Source: JARYGU01 sp033795365 (GTDB lineage Bacteria; Pseudomonadota; Alphaproteobacteria; Rhizobiales; Rhizobiaceae). From it: 64,000 nucleotides of DNA. Below are positions 18,604 through 28,087 of this stretch, piece by piece. The stretch lies in assembly GCA_033795365.1 (NCBI GenBank), contig JARYGU010000016.1, positions 62,001 to 126,000 on the forward strand. Reading direction: 5' to 3'. A model generated the notes under the pieces. It saw only the letters and a list, made by a program, of their open reading frames with translations. It ran no database searches and was not told where the DNA came from. The stretch's first letter is position 1; each line of letters begins with the position of its first letter. The translations under genes and the position numbers were made by a program.

Positions 18604-19698
18604 CTCTTCGATCCGCGCCTCCCGCGGATACTCCCCCACGAAGCCGCGCCAGTGGGCGACGGCGAAGCCGAGCACGACGAGCGCGCCGCCCTGATGCATG
18701 AGCGCCCAGGAGAGCGGCACCTGCCAGACAAGCGTCAGGATGCCGATTGCCGCCTGAAGACAGACGAGCGCGAAGAGCAGGACGGAACGGCGCGCATGCG
18801 TCGTCTCCGGAGCGGCGCGCACCGAGGCGATCATATGCATGAGTGCGAAGGCTAAAAGCACATAGGCCCCGCAGCGGTGGACGAACTGGACGGTCTTCGG
18901 GTTTTCGAAGAGGTTGATCCACCAGGGCTGCTGGACGAAGAGATCGCCGGGCACGACGGCTCCGTCCATCAGCGGCCAGGTGTTATAGCTCAGCCCGGCA
19001 TCGAGGCCCGCCACCAGCGCGCCCAGATAGATCTGGAAAAGCGCCATCGCCGCGATGATGGCCGCCATCCGCCTGGAACGGTTCGTGGGGGCCGGATCGT
19101 CGGTATGCGGCGAAAGTCCCCGCATGATCCACACCGTCCCGGCGAAGATCAGACAGGCGATGACGAGATGCGTGGCAAGCCGGTACTGGCTGACGGAGAC
19201 GCGGTCCGCGAGGCCGGAGGACACCATCCACCAGCCGATGAAACCCTGAAAGCCGCCGAGCGCCAGAAGGCCGAGAAGCGGCAGCTTCAGCCGGCGCTCG
19301 ATCCGTCCGCTCGCCCAGAAGAAGACGAGGGGCAGCGCGAAGACGAAGCCGATCGAGCGCGCGATCAGGCGATGCGCCCATTCCCACCAGAAGATCGTCT
19401 TGAACTCCTCGACCGTCATACCGCTGTTGACCTGCTCGTATTGCGGGATGCGCTTGTAAAGGGCGAATTCCTCTTCCCACTCCGCGGCGCTCAGCGGCGG
19501 GATGACGCCGTGGATCGGCTTCCACTCGGTGATGGAGAGGCCGGATTCGGTGAGCCGGGTCGCGCCGCCGACGAGGACCAGCGCGAAAAGCACGAAGAGC
19601 ACCACACCGAGCCAGCGGCGCACCTGCCGGCGGTGGCTCTCCTGCCTGCCGATATCGGAGAGCACCTGGTGCTCGATCACGGTGTTGGCGCTGGTCAT
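18595..19698 (-). CDS. ctaA: Haem A synthase, COX15/CtaA type (367 aa)
   Basis: An inner-membrane enzyme that oxidises the C8 methyl of haem O to make haem A for aa3-type cytochrome oxidase. About eight transmembrane helices. Conserved haem-ligand histidines are in WWEWAHRLIAR, ATHLVIA, FVHRCGAYVLL and ALMHQGGALVV. GGATRLTESGLSITEWKPIHGVIPP is the family N-terminal signature. ATG 19698 follows GGAGCCGCC; upstream frame is unrelated. The last codons run into the TAGGCAG repeat, so the C-terminal EERQ is partly encoded by repeat DNA. Confidence 0.96.
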   Translation of the reverse strand: MTSANTVIEHQVLSDIGRQESHRRQVRRWLGVVLFVLFALVLVGGATRLTESGLSITEWKPIHGVIPPLSAAEWEEEFALYKRIPQYEQVNSGMTVEEFKTIFWWEWAHRLIARSIGFVFALPLVFFWASGRIERRLKLPLLGLLALGGFQGFIGWWMVSSGLADRVSVSQYRLATHLVIACLIFAGTVWIMRGLSPHTDDPAPTNRSRRMAAIIAAMALFQIYLGALVAGLDAGLSYNTWPLMDGAVVPGDLFVQQPWWINLFENPKTVQFVHRCGAYVLLAFALMHMIASVRAAPETTHARRSVLLFALVCLQAAIGILTLVWQVPLSWALMHQGGALVVLGFAVAHWRGFVGEYPREARIEERQ

Positions 19699-19820
19699 GG
19701 CGGCTCCTTCGTTCTGTCGCCGTTGATTTGCATCAGCGCGCCGTGCAAAACAAGGTCCGAACCTTTGCGGCATGCGGTCGCGGCCCGAACCGGGCTCAGG
19801 ACCGCTCCACTCACGAAAGA

Positions 19821-20042
19821 ATGCCAATGCCCCCTCGCCTTCGCAAACTGATCGGAACGGTGCTGATCATCATTCTGGTCCTCGTTTACGCGCTCGTCGC
19901 CACCACCGTCGCTTCCGCCCTGCTCGGAGCGTCGCCCTGGTGGATTCACCTTGCCTATTTCCTTTTCACCGGCATCCTCTGGATCGTTCCCGCGATGCTG
20001 ATCATCAAGTGGATGGAAAAGCCGGCAATGCCGAAGGAGTAG
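19821..20042 (+). CDS. DUF2842 small membrane protein (73 aa)
   Basis: Two hydrophobic helices (LIGTVLIIILVLVYALVATTVASALL and WIHLAYFLFTGILWIVPAMLII) and a short basic tail identify the alphaproteobacterial DUF2842 family. Function is unknown. Family members I know of sit next to the COX15 gene, as here (divergent, 122 bp), hinting at a role in respiratory-chain biogenesis; that is inference. The ATG at 19827 is an alternative start. The phosphoesterase gene starts 4 bp downstream. Confidence 0.8.
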   Translation: MPMPPRLRKLIGTVLIIILVLVYALVATTVASALLGASPWWIHLAYFLFTGILWIVPAMLIIKWMEKPAMPKE

Positions 20043-20046
20043 CCCT

Positions 20047-20787
20047 GTGCGCATCGCCGTCATCGCCGATATCCACGGAAACGACCTCGCGCTTGCGGCC
20101 GTGCTCGCCGACATCGCGGCCAGGGGCATTTACGAAGTGCTCAACCTCGGCGACCATCTGAGCGGCGCCCTGAATGCAGCCGGCACCGCCGACATGCTGA
20201 TGGCACGAGGCTTTCCCTCGATCCGAGGCAATCACGACCGTTGGCTGTTGGAGAAGGCGCCGGAAGAGATGGGCTCCTGGGACCGGATGGCGCATGCGCA
20301 GCTGCAGCCGCGGCATCTCGAATGGCTGGCTGCCATGCCGGCCACCCTCGTCTACCGCGACGAGATCTTCCTTTGCCACGGCACGCCGGAGGATGACCTC
20401 ACCTACTGGCTGGACGAGCTGACACCGGACGGGATCATGCGGCTTTCGCCCGTCGAGCGTACGCAGGCCCTCGCCGCCGGCCACGACTTTCCCGTGCTGC
20501 TCTGCGGACATACGCATATTTCGCGTTGCGTGCGGCTGCACGACGGCAGGCTCGTGGTCAATCCCGGCAGCGTCGGATGCCCGGCCTATTCGGACGACAC
20601 GCCGGTTGCGCACAAGGTCGAAGCCGGATCGCCGCATGCACGCTATGCCGTCATCGAGAAGACCGGCGGGACCTGGAATGCGGAATTCCGCCTCGTCTCC
20701 TATGACCACATGGCGATGGCGCGGCTGGCGGAAGACCGGGGTGAGCGCGAGTGGGCACATGCTCTCGCCACCGGCTGGATCGAATGA
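20047..20787 (+). CDS. Metallophosphoesterase, YfcE-like (246 aa)
   Basis: A calcineurin-like phosphoesterase. Metal ligands appear in order: DIHGN (8-12), LGDH (34-37), GNHD (61-64), LCHGTPEDD and CGHTH. The enzyme probably hydrolyses a phosphodiester or phosphomonoester; natural substrate unknown. The start is GTG at 20047, 4 bp after the stop of the DUF2842 gene, so the two are co-transcribed and probably coupled. Confidence 0.88.
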   Translation: MRIAVIADIHGNDLALAAVLADIAARGIYEVLNLGDHLSGALNAAGTADMLMARGFPSIRGNHDRWLLEKAPEEMGSWDRMAHAQLQPRHLEWLAAMPATLVYRDEIFLCHGTPEDDLTYWLDELTPDGIMRLSPVERTQALAAGHDFPVLLCGHTHISRCVRLHDGRLVVNPGSVGCPAYSDDTPVAHKVEAGSPHARYAVIEKTGGTWNAEFRLVSYDHMAMARLAEDRGEREWAHALATGWIE

Positions 20788-21030
20788 CGGCTGTCATCGT
20801 GCAGCCTCCTGCGTCTTCGCCTTCCTTTTTCGCTATCATTGGAAAACGGCGCGGGAAAAGCCGGTAGCGATCCTTCGCTTTTCTCGTGACGCGTTAGGCA
20901 ACTGCTAACCGTCGCTTCCATTATTTCCGCGGCAAACGGCGCGGGCTGCTGGATTTAACCATTTGCCGATGCGAATTGCCTAGGGTGAAGACGCGGCAAT
21001 CCGGCCGCCGCTTCGTTTCAGGGTCTCGCC

Positions 21031-22296
21031 ATGGGTGCGATGCAGCTCCATTTTCAGATCATGCCTTCCGATCGCGACATGATCGGAGGGCTTGCGGAAC
21101 TTGCGCCTTCCGGCGGGCACCAGCCCGCGACCATACCGCTGTCGATCCGGCTGCACGACCGCATGGAGCCCCTGGAGGCGAGCTGGCGTGCGCTGGAAAG
21201 CACCAACGGGCTGTCGCTTCATCAAGGCTACGACTGGTGCCGTGCTTGGGTCAAAACCCGCGACTGCAAGCTGCTGATCGTCGAGGGCACCGCAGCGGGA
21301 CGGACGCACCTCATCCTGCCGCTGGAGATCGTCCGCCAGGGACCCGTGCGCGTAGCCCGCTTCCTCGGCACACCCTTCAGCAACATCAATACCGGGCTCT
21401 TCACGGAGGATTTCCGCTTCCTTGCCGCGCCGCCGCGCCTGCGGCAGGCGCTCGATCAGGCCCGCGGTCAGTTCGCCCGATATTTCGACCTCTTCATGCT
21501 GGAGCGGATCCCTCTTGAATGGCGCGGCATCGCCAATTCATTTTCCGACCTTCCATCGGTCCTCAACCAGAATTCCTCCTTCCAGCTCACGCTGTTTGAA
21601 GACTTCGAACGCACGCTGTCGCAGGTCAACGCGAAACGGCGGCGCAAGAAGTTCCGCCAGTCGGAACGGCGGCTGGAAGCGCTCGGCGGCTACGAGCATG
21701 TGGTTGCAGAGACCGTTTGCGGGCAGAAGAGGATGCTCAACCTCTTCTTCCGGCAGAAAGCGGCCCGCTTCGAGGCGATGGGACTGCCCAATGTCTTCCG
21801 TGACGACGAGACGCAGGCCTTCTTCCACGAACTCCTGGAAACGTCTCCCACGCGGGAATCCTGGCCGCTTCGCCTCCATGCGGTGCGCCTGAAGGGCGAG
21901 CATGAGGGAAGGATCGCGGCGATCGCCGGGCTCTCGCGCAAGGGCGATCACGTCATCTGCCAGTTCGGCTCGATCGACGAGACCCTGGCGGCCGATACCA
22001 GCCCTGGCGAATTCCTGTTCTATCTCATCATCCGCCAGCTCTGCGGCGAAGGCGTTGCGCTTTTCGATTTCGGCATAGGCGACCAGCCCTACAAGCGCTC
22101 CTGGTGCAATATCGAGACGCCGCAGCATGATCTCCTGTGGCCGACGACATTGGCCGGAAGCATGATCGCGGCCGTGCATCGCGCCAAGGCCGCGACGAAG
22201 CGGACGATCAAGCAGAACCGGCAGATCTACGGCTTCGTGCAAAAACTGCGCTCAGGCAGGACCGAGTTCATCGAGGGTTCGTCCGATCCGAACTGA
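21031..22296 (+). CDS. GNAT/FemAB-type acyltransferase-like protein of the polysaccharide locus (421 aa)
   Basis: An Acetyltransf_6 (CelD/BcsL-like) protein. It has two GNAT-like halves: LSLHQGYDWCRAWVK opens the first, and KRRRKKFRQSERRLEALGGY followed by FFRQKAARFEAMG and LFDFGIGDQPYKRSWCN forms the second, a pattern shared with proteins that acylate or process exopolysaccharides. It is probably cytoplasmic, as no signal peptide is seen. It converges on the export/chain-length gene with a 3-bp gap and is presumably part of the same locus. ATG 21040 is an alternative start. Confidence 0.8.
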   Translation: MGAMQLHFQIMPSDRDMIGGLAELAPSGGHQPATIPLSIRLHDRMEPLEASWRALESTNGLSLHQGYDWCRAWVKTRDCKLLIVEGTAAGRTHLILPLEIVRQGPVRVARFLGTPFSNINTGLFTEDFRFLAAPPRLRQALDQARGQFARYFDLFMLERIPLEWRGIANSFSDLPSVLNQNSSFQLTLFEDFERTLSQVNAKRRRKKFRQSERRLEALGGYEHVVAETVCGQKRMLNLFFRQKAARFEAMGLPNVFRDDETQAFFHELLETSPTRESWPLRLHAVRLKGEHEGRIAAIAGLSRKGDHVICQFGSIDETLAADTSPGEFLFYLIIRQLCGEGVALFDFGIGDQPYKRSWCNIETPQHDLLWPTTLAGSMIAAVHRAKAATKRTIKQNRQIYGFVQKLRSGRTEFIEGSSDPN

Positions 22297-22299
22297 CGG

Positions 22300-24513
22300 T
22301 CAGGCGCTCTGGCGGCCGCGCCGCTCGCCCACCGGACTGCCGTCTTCCGTCATCAGCACTATCTCGCTGTACCCGGCCTCCCCGAAGGCGCCGATGAGCT
22401 CCACGATCTCGTCCTCGCTGCTGCCGGGGATCGACAGAATGATTTCCGTATCGCGCGCGCGGCTCAGCCGGCGAACCCCGTCCACGTCCGCGGGTCCGCA
22501 TTCGACGAGCACCGTCTCATAGGCGTCCGAAAGCGCGTCGATGACCATCGACAGGCGATCGATGCCGCGCATCGCATGACGGATATCCGCATTGCCGCGC
22601 GGAATGATATGCGCATCCGACAGCCGGTCGCCATGGATGATGTCTCCGAAGGCGGCCTCGCCGACGAGAAGATCGGTAATGCCCGGCAGGCGGAGATGAT
22701 CCGCCATCAGCCGCGTCGGACAGGCCGAGCCGGTCAGGTCGATGAGAACGGTTCTGCGCCCCTCCTCCGCGATCACCCGTGCAAGCATGACCGTTGCGGT
22801 CGAGCCCCGGTCTCCGGACGGCGAAACCGTGACCGCCACGGGAATATCGTTCTCGACCAGGTGGCGGGCGACGGCCGCGACGGAAAAATCGATCTCGTCT
22901 TCCTCCTCATCCGCGATCGGTCCGGCGGGCTCCTCTTCGTCCTCATCCATGCCGGCAAGCAGCGAAGGCGGCGGGACGGCGTCCTTCACCGCGGGTTCCG
23001 CTTCCTCGACCGGCTCGATGGCGGGCGGGCTTAGCGGAGCCTCCTCCCGCTCCGGAGCATCCTGCTCCTCGTCGCGGCGCGCGGCCGGCGCAGGAGCGGC
23101 AATCAAGCCGACCGGCTTGAGGGCGCGTCCGCTGAAAAGTTCGCCGAGCAGGATCGCGACGGCGCTCAGCACGAAGCCCGCGACACCGCCGACGACGGTG
23201 ATCGGCACCACCTTCGGGAAATGCACCTCCGTCGGCTCGACCGCCGCGGAGATCACGCGGGCGTCGGCAGGAGTGGAATTGGCTTCGGTGCGCGAGGCCG
23301 CTTCGCGATAACGTGCGAGATAGGTTTCGAGGAGCTGCCGCTGGGCCGTCGCCTCCCGCTCGAGCGCCTTGAGGCCGACTTCCTCCTCGCCCGCGCGCGC
23401 GGAATCCGCCTTCAGCGTATTGAGCTGCTGCACGAGCTGGCGCTCGCGAATGCGCGAGGTATTCGCCTCGCTCTCCAGGCTCGCCAGTATCTTCTGCGTT
23501 TCCGCCCTGATCTGATCGCGGATGCCGGCGAGCTGGGAGCGCAATCCCTTCAGCCGCGGATGCTGGTCGAGAAGCGAGGTCGAGAGGTCGGAGATCTGCG
23601 ACTGGATCCGGGATTCGCTCTCCTTGAGGCGCTGGATCATCGGCGAGCCGACGACGGCCGGCAGCGTATCGACGGCGCCGCCCGTCTCGAGCGCGTTGCG
23701 GACCGTTTCGGCCCGCGCTTCGGCATTCGCCCTTTCGCCGCGCACGCGTGTGAGTTCGGTGGAGATGTCGTTCAGCTGGCGCGTTGCGAATGTGGAATTG
23801 TCGCCGGTCGGCAGAAGATCGGAGGACGCCCGGTATTCCGCCACCTTCTGCTCCGCCTCCCGCACCTTTTCGCGCAGATTGGCGATCTCCGGCTCCAGCC
23901 AGCGGCTGGCCTCCGAATTGGTGTCGAGCTTGGCGCCGCTCTGCAGCGACAGGTATACCTTGGCCATCTCGTTCGGGATTTCTGCGGCGAGCCTGCGGTC
24001 CTCCGAGGTGAACTCGATCCCGATGACGCGGGAGCGCTCGACCTGATAGACCACGAGCTTTTCCATGAACTCCTTGAGGACGCGCTCTTCCGGGGGAAGA
24101 TCGAACGGATTCTTCTTCAGCCCGAAGAGAACCAGGATATCCGAGAGCGCGGAGGGATGCGCGGTCGGGTCGAACTCCTCCAGCTCGTAGAGCTTCAGAT
24201 TGCGTGCCACCTGCTTGATCAGGTCGACGGATTTCAGTACCTCGACCTGGCTGGCGATGCCGAGCTCGTCGAAGGCGGGCTGTTCGCGCCCGACCGTGCG
24301 GTCGCCGCTCGTGGTGAAGGCCGGCTCGCGGGTTTCTATCAGAAGGCGCGTCTCGGCGCGGTATTTCGGCGCGACGAGGTTCGCGCCGGCGAATGCCAGT
24401 CCGGCGCATACCGTCGTGGCAAGCAGCACCTGCAAACGCCTGCGCCAGACCGCACGAAACAATCCGCCAAGGTCGATATCGACGTCCTGCTGGCTTCCGT
24501 AAACGCCCGCCAT
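22300..24513 (-). CDS. Polysaccharide chain-length/co-polymerase protein (Wzc/ExoP-like) with degenerate kinase domain (737 aa)
   Basis: An inner-membrane PCP protein. Wzz domain: first TM near residues 25-45 (LQVLLATTVCAGLAFAGANLV), a periplasmic coiled coil of about 380 residues, second TM VVPITVVGGVAGFVLSAVAILL. An acidic linker then leads to a BY-kinase-like domain. Its Walker A region reads SPSGDRGSTATV, lacking the lysine of GxxxxGK[ST]; the A-prime motif is VLIDLTGSACPT, and the C-terminus has no tyrosine cluster. So it is likely a pseudokinase. It is divergent from the Wza-like gene. ATG 24513 was chosen because it precedes the usual cytoplasmic N-terminus. Confidence 0.88.
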   Translation of the reverse strand: MAGVYGSQQDVDIDLGGLFRAVWRRRLQVLLATTVCAGLAFAGANLVAPKYRAETRLLIETREPAFTTSGDRTVGREQPAFDELGIASQVEVLKSVDLIKQVARNLKLYELEEFDPTAHPSALSDILVLFGLKKNPFDLPPEERVLKEFMEKLVVYQVERSRVIGIEFTSEDRRLAAEIPNEMAKVYLSLQSGAKLDTNSEASRWLEPEIANLREKVREAEQKVAEYRASSDLLPTGDNSTFATRQLNDISTELTRVRGERANAEARAETVRNALETGGAVDTLPAVVGSPMIQRLKESESRIQSQISDLSTSLLDQHPRLKGLRSQLAGIRDQIRAETQKILASLESEANTSRIRERQLVQQLNTLKADSARAGEEEVGLKALEREATAQRQLLETYLARYREAASRTEANSTPADARVISAAVEPTEVHFPKVVPITVVGGVAGFVLSAVAILLGELFSGRALKPVGLIAAPAPAARRDEEQDAPEREEAPLSPPAIEPVEEAEPAVKDAVPPPSLLAGMDEDEEEPAGPIADEEEDEIDFSVAAVARHLVENDIPVAVTVSPSGDRGSTATVMLARVIAEEGRRTVLIDLTGSACPTRLMADHLRLPGITDLLVGEAAFGDIIHGDRLSDAHIIPRGNADIRHAMRGIDRLSMVIDALSDAYETVLVECGPADVDGVRRLSRARDTEIILSIPGSSEDEIVELIGAFGEAGYSEIVLMTEDGSPVGERRGRQSA

Positions 24514-24689
24514 CTCGCCCGCACTCCCAAATATGATTTCCCGACCGTAAACAATCAGGGTAACCCAATGGTTAATTCTCCCCGCCCGCTCCTGCCATAA
24601 TTGCACGCTTATTCGCCTGGCGCGGTGTCGTCTTTACCGGCCATTAACCCTAACGGATCGATAACAGGCGCAAGAGTGAAGCTTTCGGG

Positions 24690-25274
24690 ATGAACACGAT
24701 GACGCTCATGTCATTGAACAAGGGCCTACTGGTCGCCATTGCGGCATTGCTGCCGGCATTGGGCGGCTGCACCGCCTATCGACCCGCCCCCAAGGCTTTC
24801 CACGAAGCGACGATACAGCCATATCGCCTGGACAGCGGCGACCGGCTGCGCGTGACCGTCTTCGAGCAGCCGGGCCTCAGCAACACCTATTCCGTCGACC
24901 AGGCCGGCTATGTCGCCTTTCCGCTGGTCGGCTCGGTGCCGGCGCGCGGGCATACGCTTCAGGAGCTGGAAAGCATCATCGCCGGCAAGCTCCGGCAGGG
25001 CTATCTCAGGGATCCGGACGTCTCCATCGAGGTCGACCGCTACCGCTCCGTCTATATCATGGGCGAAGTCGGCCAGGCAGGCCAGTACAGCTACGTCGCC
25101 GGCATGACGGTGCAGAATGCGATCGCGGCGGCGGGCGGTTTTTCGCCGCGCGCCAATCAGGCCAATGTCGACGTCACCCGCAAGATCAACGGCGAGATCA
25201 TCACCGGCCGGGTCTCCATCTCCGATCCGGTCATGGCGGGAGACACGATCTATGTCCGCGAGCGACTGTTCTGA
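24690..25274 (+). CDS. Polysaccharide export lipoprotein, Wza/ExoF-like (194 aa)
   Basis: An outer-membrane-directed export protein. Lipobox LGGC (Cys about residue 28) ends a signal peptide. A Poly_export domain (YRLDSGDRLRVTVFEQPGLSNTYSVDQAGYVAFPLVGSVPARGHTLQELE) precedes one SLBB-like domain (VYIMGEVGQAGQYSYVAGMTVQNAIAAAGGFSPRA). It is short compared with E. coli Wza, lacking the C-terminal barrel helix, as in ExoF/UppC-type proteins. First gene of a five-gene plus-strand operon; the next gene starts 4 bp later. Confidence 0.92.
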   Translation: MNTMTLMSLNKGLLVAIAALLPALGGCTAYRPAPKAFHEATIQPYRLDSGDRLRVTVFEQPGLSNTYSVDQAGYVAFPLVGSVPARGHTLQELESIIAGKLRQGYLRDPDVSIEVDRYRSVYIMGEVGQAGQYSYVAGMTVQNAIAAAGGFSPRANQANVDVTRKINGEIITGRVSISDPVMAGDTIYVRERLF

Positions 25275-25277
25275 TAC

Positions 25278-26426
25278 ATGGCCAGAGATGAGCGCCTGCG
25301 CATCATTCACTGCTTCAGGTCACCGATAGGCGGAATCTTCCGGCATGTTCGCGACCTTACCGAGTTCCAGGCACGGCAGGGCCATGAGGTCGGCATCATC
25401 TGCGACAGCACCACCGGCGGCGCCTTCGAGGACACGCTCTTCGAAGACATCCTGCCCCATCTTTCGCTCGGCCTCTTCCGGCTGCCGATCAGCCGTTCGG
25501 TCGCGCCCGGCGACTTGCCGGCATTCTGGAGAAGTTACCGTGAAATCAGAAGCTTGAAGCCGGACATCCTGCACGGGCATGGCGCCAAAGGTGGCGCCAT
25601 CGCCCGGCTGATCGGCTCAGCCCTGCGGGTCAACAGGTATCGCGTAGCCCGCCTCTATTCGCCGCATGGCGGCAGCCTGCACTATGATCGCTCGACGCTT
25701 TCGGGGCGGGCGATCCTGGGAGCCGAACGCTTCCTGGAGCACTTCACCGACTCTCTCGTTTTCGTCTGCGATTTCGAGAAAACCGTCTACAGCGCCAATG
25801 TCGGCCCGCCCCGCTGCCGTACGGAGCGCATCTACAACGGCATCCACGACCGGGATTTCGAGACGGTCTATCCGCGAGCGGACGCGGTCGATTTCCTCTA
25901 TATCGGCATGCTGCGGGACCTGAAGGGTCCCGATGTCTTCGTGGACGCCTTCGCCCGCACCGAGCGCATTATAGGCCGGCCGCTGTCGGCGATGATGATC
26001 GGTGACGGACCCGACAAGGCGAAATACGAGAGAATGATGCTGGAGCGCGGACTCGGGCGGCGGATCGGCATGCTTCCCGCTATCAGGGCGCAGTCCGCCT
26101 TCGAGTTGACGCGCACCGTCGTCGTCCCCTCGCGGGCTGAGGCCATGCCTTACATCGTGCTGGAGGCGCTTGCGGCGGGCAAGCCGGTCATCGCCACCCG
26201 CGTCGGCGGCATTCCCGAAGTGCTCGGAGAGGACAGCATCGCGCTCGCCCCGCCGGGCGATCCGGTTTCGCTCGCCGGCGTCATGGCACAGTCGATCACC
26301 GACGGCCAATGGAGGGCGCGCGTCATGCCGCCCGCCGATCGCTTCAGGGCCACTTTCTCTGCATCCGCCATGGCCTCGTCCATGGACGCGCTCTATCGGG
26401 AGCTTCTCGTCGGCGATGCGGCATAG
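25278..26426 (+). CDS. GT4-family glycosyltransferase (382 aa)
   Basis: GT-B fold enzyme. The acceptor-side domain begins LRIIHCFRSPIGGIFRHVRDL; the donor-side domain has FLYIGMLRDLKGPDVFVDA and the nucleotide-sugar motif PSRAEAMPYIVLEALAAGKPVIATRVGGIPEVL (E-x7-E). It should add one sugar to a lipid-linked intermediate on the cytoplasmic face. It shares the HGHGAKGGA / SPHGGSLHY pattern with the second glycosyltransferase of the cluster, suggesting distant paralogy. Confidence 0.9.
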   Translation: MARDERLRIIHCFRSPIGGIFRHVRDLTEFQARQGHEVGIICDSTTGGAFEDTLFEDILPHLSLGLFRLPISRSVAPGDLPAFWRSYREIRSLKPDILHGHGAKGGAIARLIGSALRVNRYRVARLYSPHGGSLHYDRSTLSGRAILGAERFLEHFTDSLVFVCDFEKTVYSANVGPPRCRTERIYNGIHDRDFETVYPRADAVDFLYIGMLRDLKGPDVFVDAFARTERIIGRPLSAMMIGDGPDKAKYERMMLERGLGRRIGMLPAIRAQSAFELTRTVVVPSRAEAMPYIVLEALAAGKPVIATRVGGIPEVLGEDSIALAPPGDPVSLAGVMAQSITDGQWRARVMPPADRFRATFSASAMASSMDALYRELLVGDAA

Positions 26427-26515
26427 GACCTGTCCCATTTCGCACCGGGGCGCGTAAGCCTTTTCTTAGGGGCTTTCTGGTATCGGATAGCGGAGGAATT
26501 GCGGGATCCGAACCC

Positions 26516-28087
26516 ATGAACAACGTCGACAAGCCAGAGACCTTCGACCCCCAAGTCATCCGGAGGAAGGTTTCCGAAATCCGCACGATCACGCCGGGGG
26601 CGACGCGCGATGAGGAGGACGGCGGCAAGACCGTCGATCTCAATCCGCTCGCACAGAAGATCGCGCTGCAGTTCCGGCAGGATTCCTATTCGCCGTCGAT
26701 GATCGTCGGCATGCTGAGGATCCTGGAATTCCTGGCGCTTTTCGCAGTCGGATACGGGATCAACGCGTTCTATGTGGCTCCGGGCAGCGAGATGATGCCC
26801 TTCTACATTCTGGTGCTCGCCGGCGGCTCGGCCATCGGGGTCCTGCTGCTGCAGACGGCCGACACCTACCAGATTCCGGCGTTGAGGGCGGCCTGGCGCA
26901 TGATGCCGCGCCTGCTCGGCGCCTGGGCCGTCGCCTTTGCGGTCATGGCGCTCGCTTTGTTCTTCCTGAAGGCGAGCGAAGGATATTCACGCGTCTGGTT
27001 CGCCTCCTGGTTCCTGCTCGGCGCCGTCTATCTCATCGCGGAACGCCAGTTCATCGCCTATGCGATCCGCCACTGGGCGCGCAACGGAACCATGGAACGC
27101 CGCGCCGTGATCGTCGGCGGCGGCGAGCCGGCGAAGGAGCTGATCCGCGCGATCGAGCGCCAGCCCGAGAACGATATCCGCATCTGCGGCATCTTCGACG
27201 ATCGTGACGAGCGCCGCTCTCCCTCGATCATCGCAGGCTATCCCAAGCTCGGCACGGTCGCGGAGCTGGTGGAATTCGCGCGCCTCGCCCGCATAGACAT
27301 GCTGATCATCTCGCTCCCGCTTTCCGCCGAGACGCGCATTCTCGCACTTCTGAGAAAGCTCTGGGTCCTGCCGGTCGACATCCGCCTCGCCGCTCATGCC
27401 AACGGCCTCAGGTTCCGCCCGCGCAGCTATTCGCAGGTCGGCAGCGTCCCGCTGCTCGACATCTTCGACAAGCCGATCGCAGACTGGGACTCCGTCGCAA
27501 AGCGCATCTTCGACATCGGCTTCAGCCTCCTGGCGATCGCCGTGCTCTGGCCGGTGATGATCGGCGCCGCGATCGCCGTCAAGCTTTCCTCGACCGGCCC
27601 GATCCTCTTCAAGCAGAAGCGGCACGGCTTCAACAACGAGGTGATCGAGGTCTACAAGTTCCGCTCGATGTACACCAACATGTCCGACCCGTCTGCAAAG
27701 GCGGCCGTGACGAAGGGCGATCCGCGCGTCACCCCCATCGGACGCTTCCTGCGCAAATCCTCCATCGACGAATTGCCTCAGCTCTTCAACGTGCTGAAAG
27801 GCGAGCTGTCGCTCGTCGGGCCCCGCCCCCACGCGATCCAGGCGCAGTCGCACGACCGCAAATATGTCGACGTGGTCGAAGGCTACTTCGCCCGCCACCG
27901 GGTGAAGCCCGGCGTCACCGGATGGGCACAGATCAACGGCTGGCGCGGCGAGATCGACCATGACGACAAGATCCGCTACCGCACCGAGTTCGACCTCTAC
28001 TATATCGAGAACTGGTCCCTCTGGATGGATTTGAAGATCCTGTTCCTGACGCCGATCCGCCTCCTCAACACGGAAAACGCCTATTGA
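26516..28087 (+). CDS. Initiating undecaprenyl-phosphate sugar phosphotransferase (EpsE/WcaJ-type, 523 aa)
   Basis: This enzyme starts each repeat unit by moving a hexose-1-phosphate onto undecaprenyl phosphate. N-terminal four TM helices (about 75-190), a Rossmann CoA_binding_3 domain (RRAVIVGGGEPAKELI), and the C-terminal bacterial sugar transferase core: KRIFDIGFSLLAIAVLWPVM, TGPILFKQKRHGFN, VYKFRSM, GRFLRKSSIDELPQLFNVLKGELSLVGPRP, VKPGVTGWAQ. Between this gene and the preceding glycosyltransferase are 89 bp. The ATG at 26516 has only a distant ribosome-binding site, so the start is somewhat uncertain. Confidence 0.93.
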   Translation: MNNVDKPETFDPQVIRRKVSEIRTITPGATRDEEDGGKTVDLNPLAQKIALQFRQDSYSPSMIVGMLRILEFLALFAVGYGINAFYVAPGSEMMPFYILVLAGGSAIGVLLLQTADTYQIPALRAAWRMMPRLLGAWAVAFAVMALALFFLKASEGYSRVWFASWFLLGAVYLIAERQFIAYAIRHWARNGTMERRAVIVGGGEPAKELIRAIERQPENDIRICGIFDDRDERRSPSIIAGYPKLGTVAELVEFARLARIDMLIISLPLSAETRILALLRKLWVLPVDIRLAAHANGLRFRPRSYSQVGSVPLLDIFDKPIADWDSVAKRIFDIGFSLLAIAVLWPVMIGAAIAVKLSSTGPILFKQKRHGFNNEVIEVYKFRSMYTNMSDPSAKAAVTKGDPRVTPIGRFLRKSSIDELPQLFNVLKGELSLVGPRPHAIQAQSHDRKYVDVVEGYFARHRVKPGVTGWAQINGWRGEIDHDDKIRYRTEFDLYYIENWSLWMDLKILFLTPIRLLNTENAY

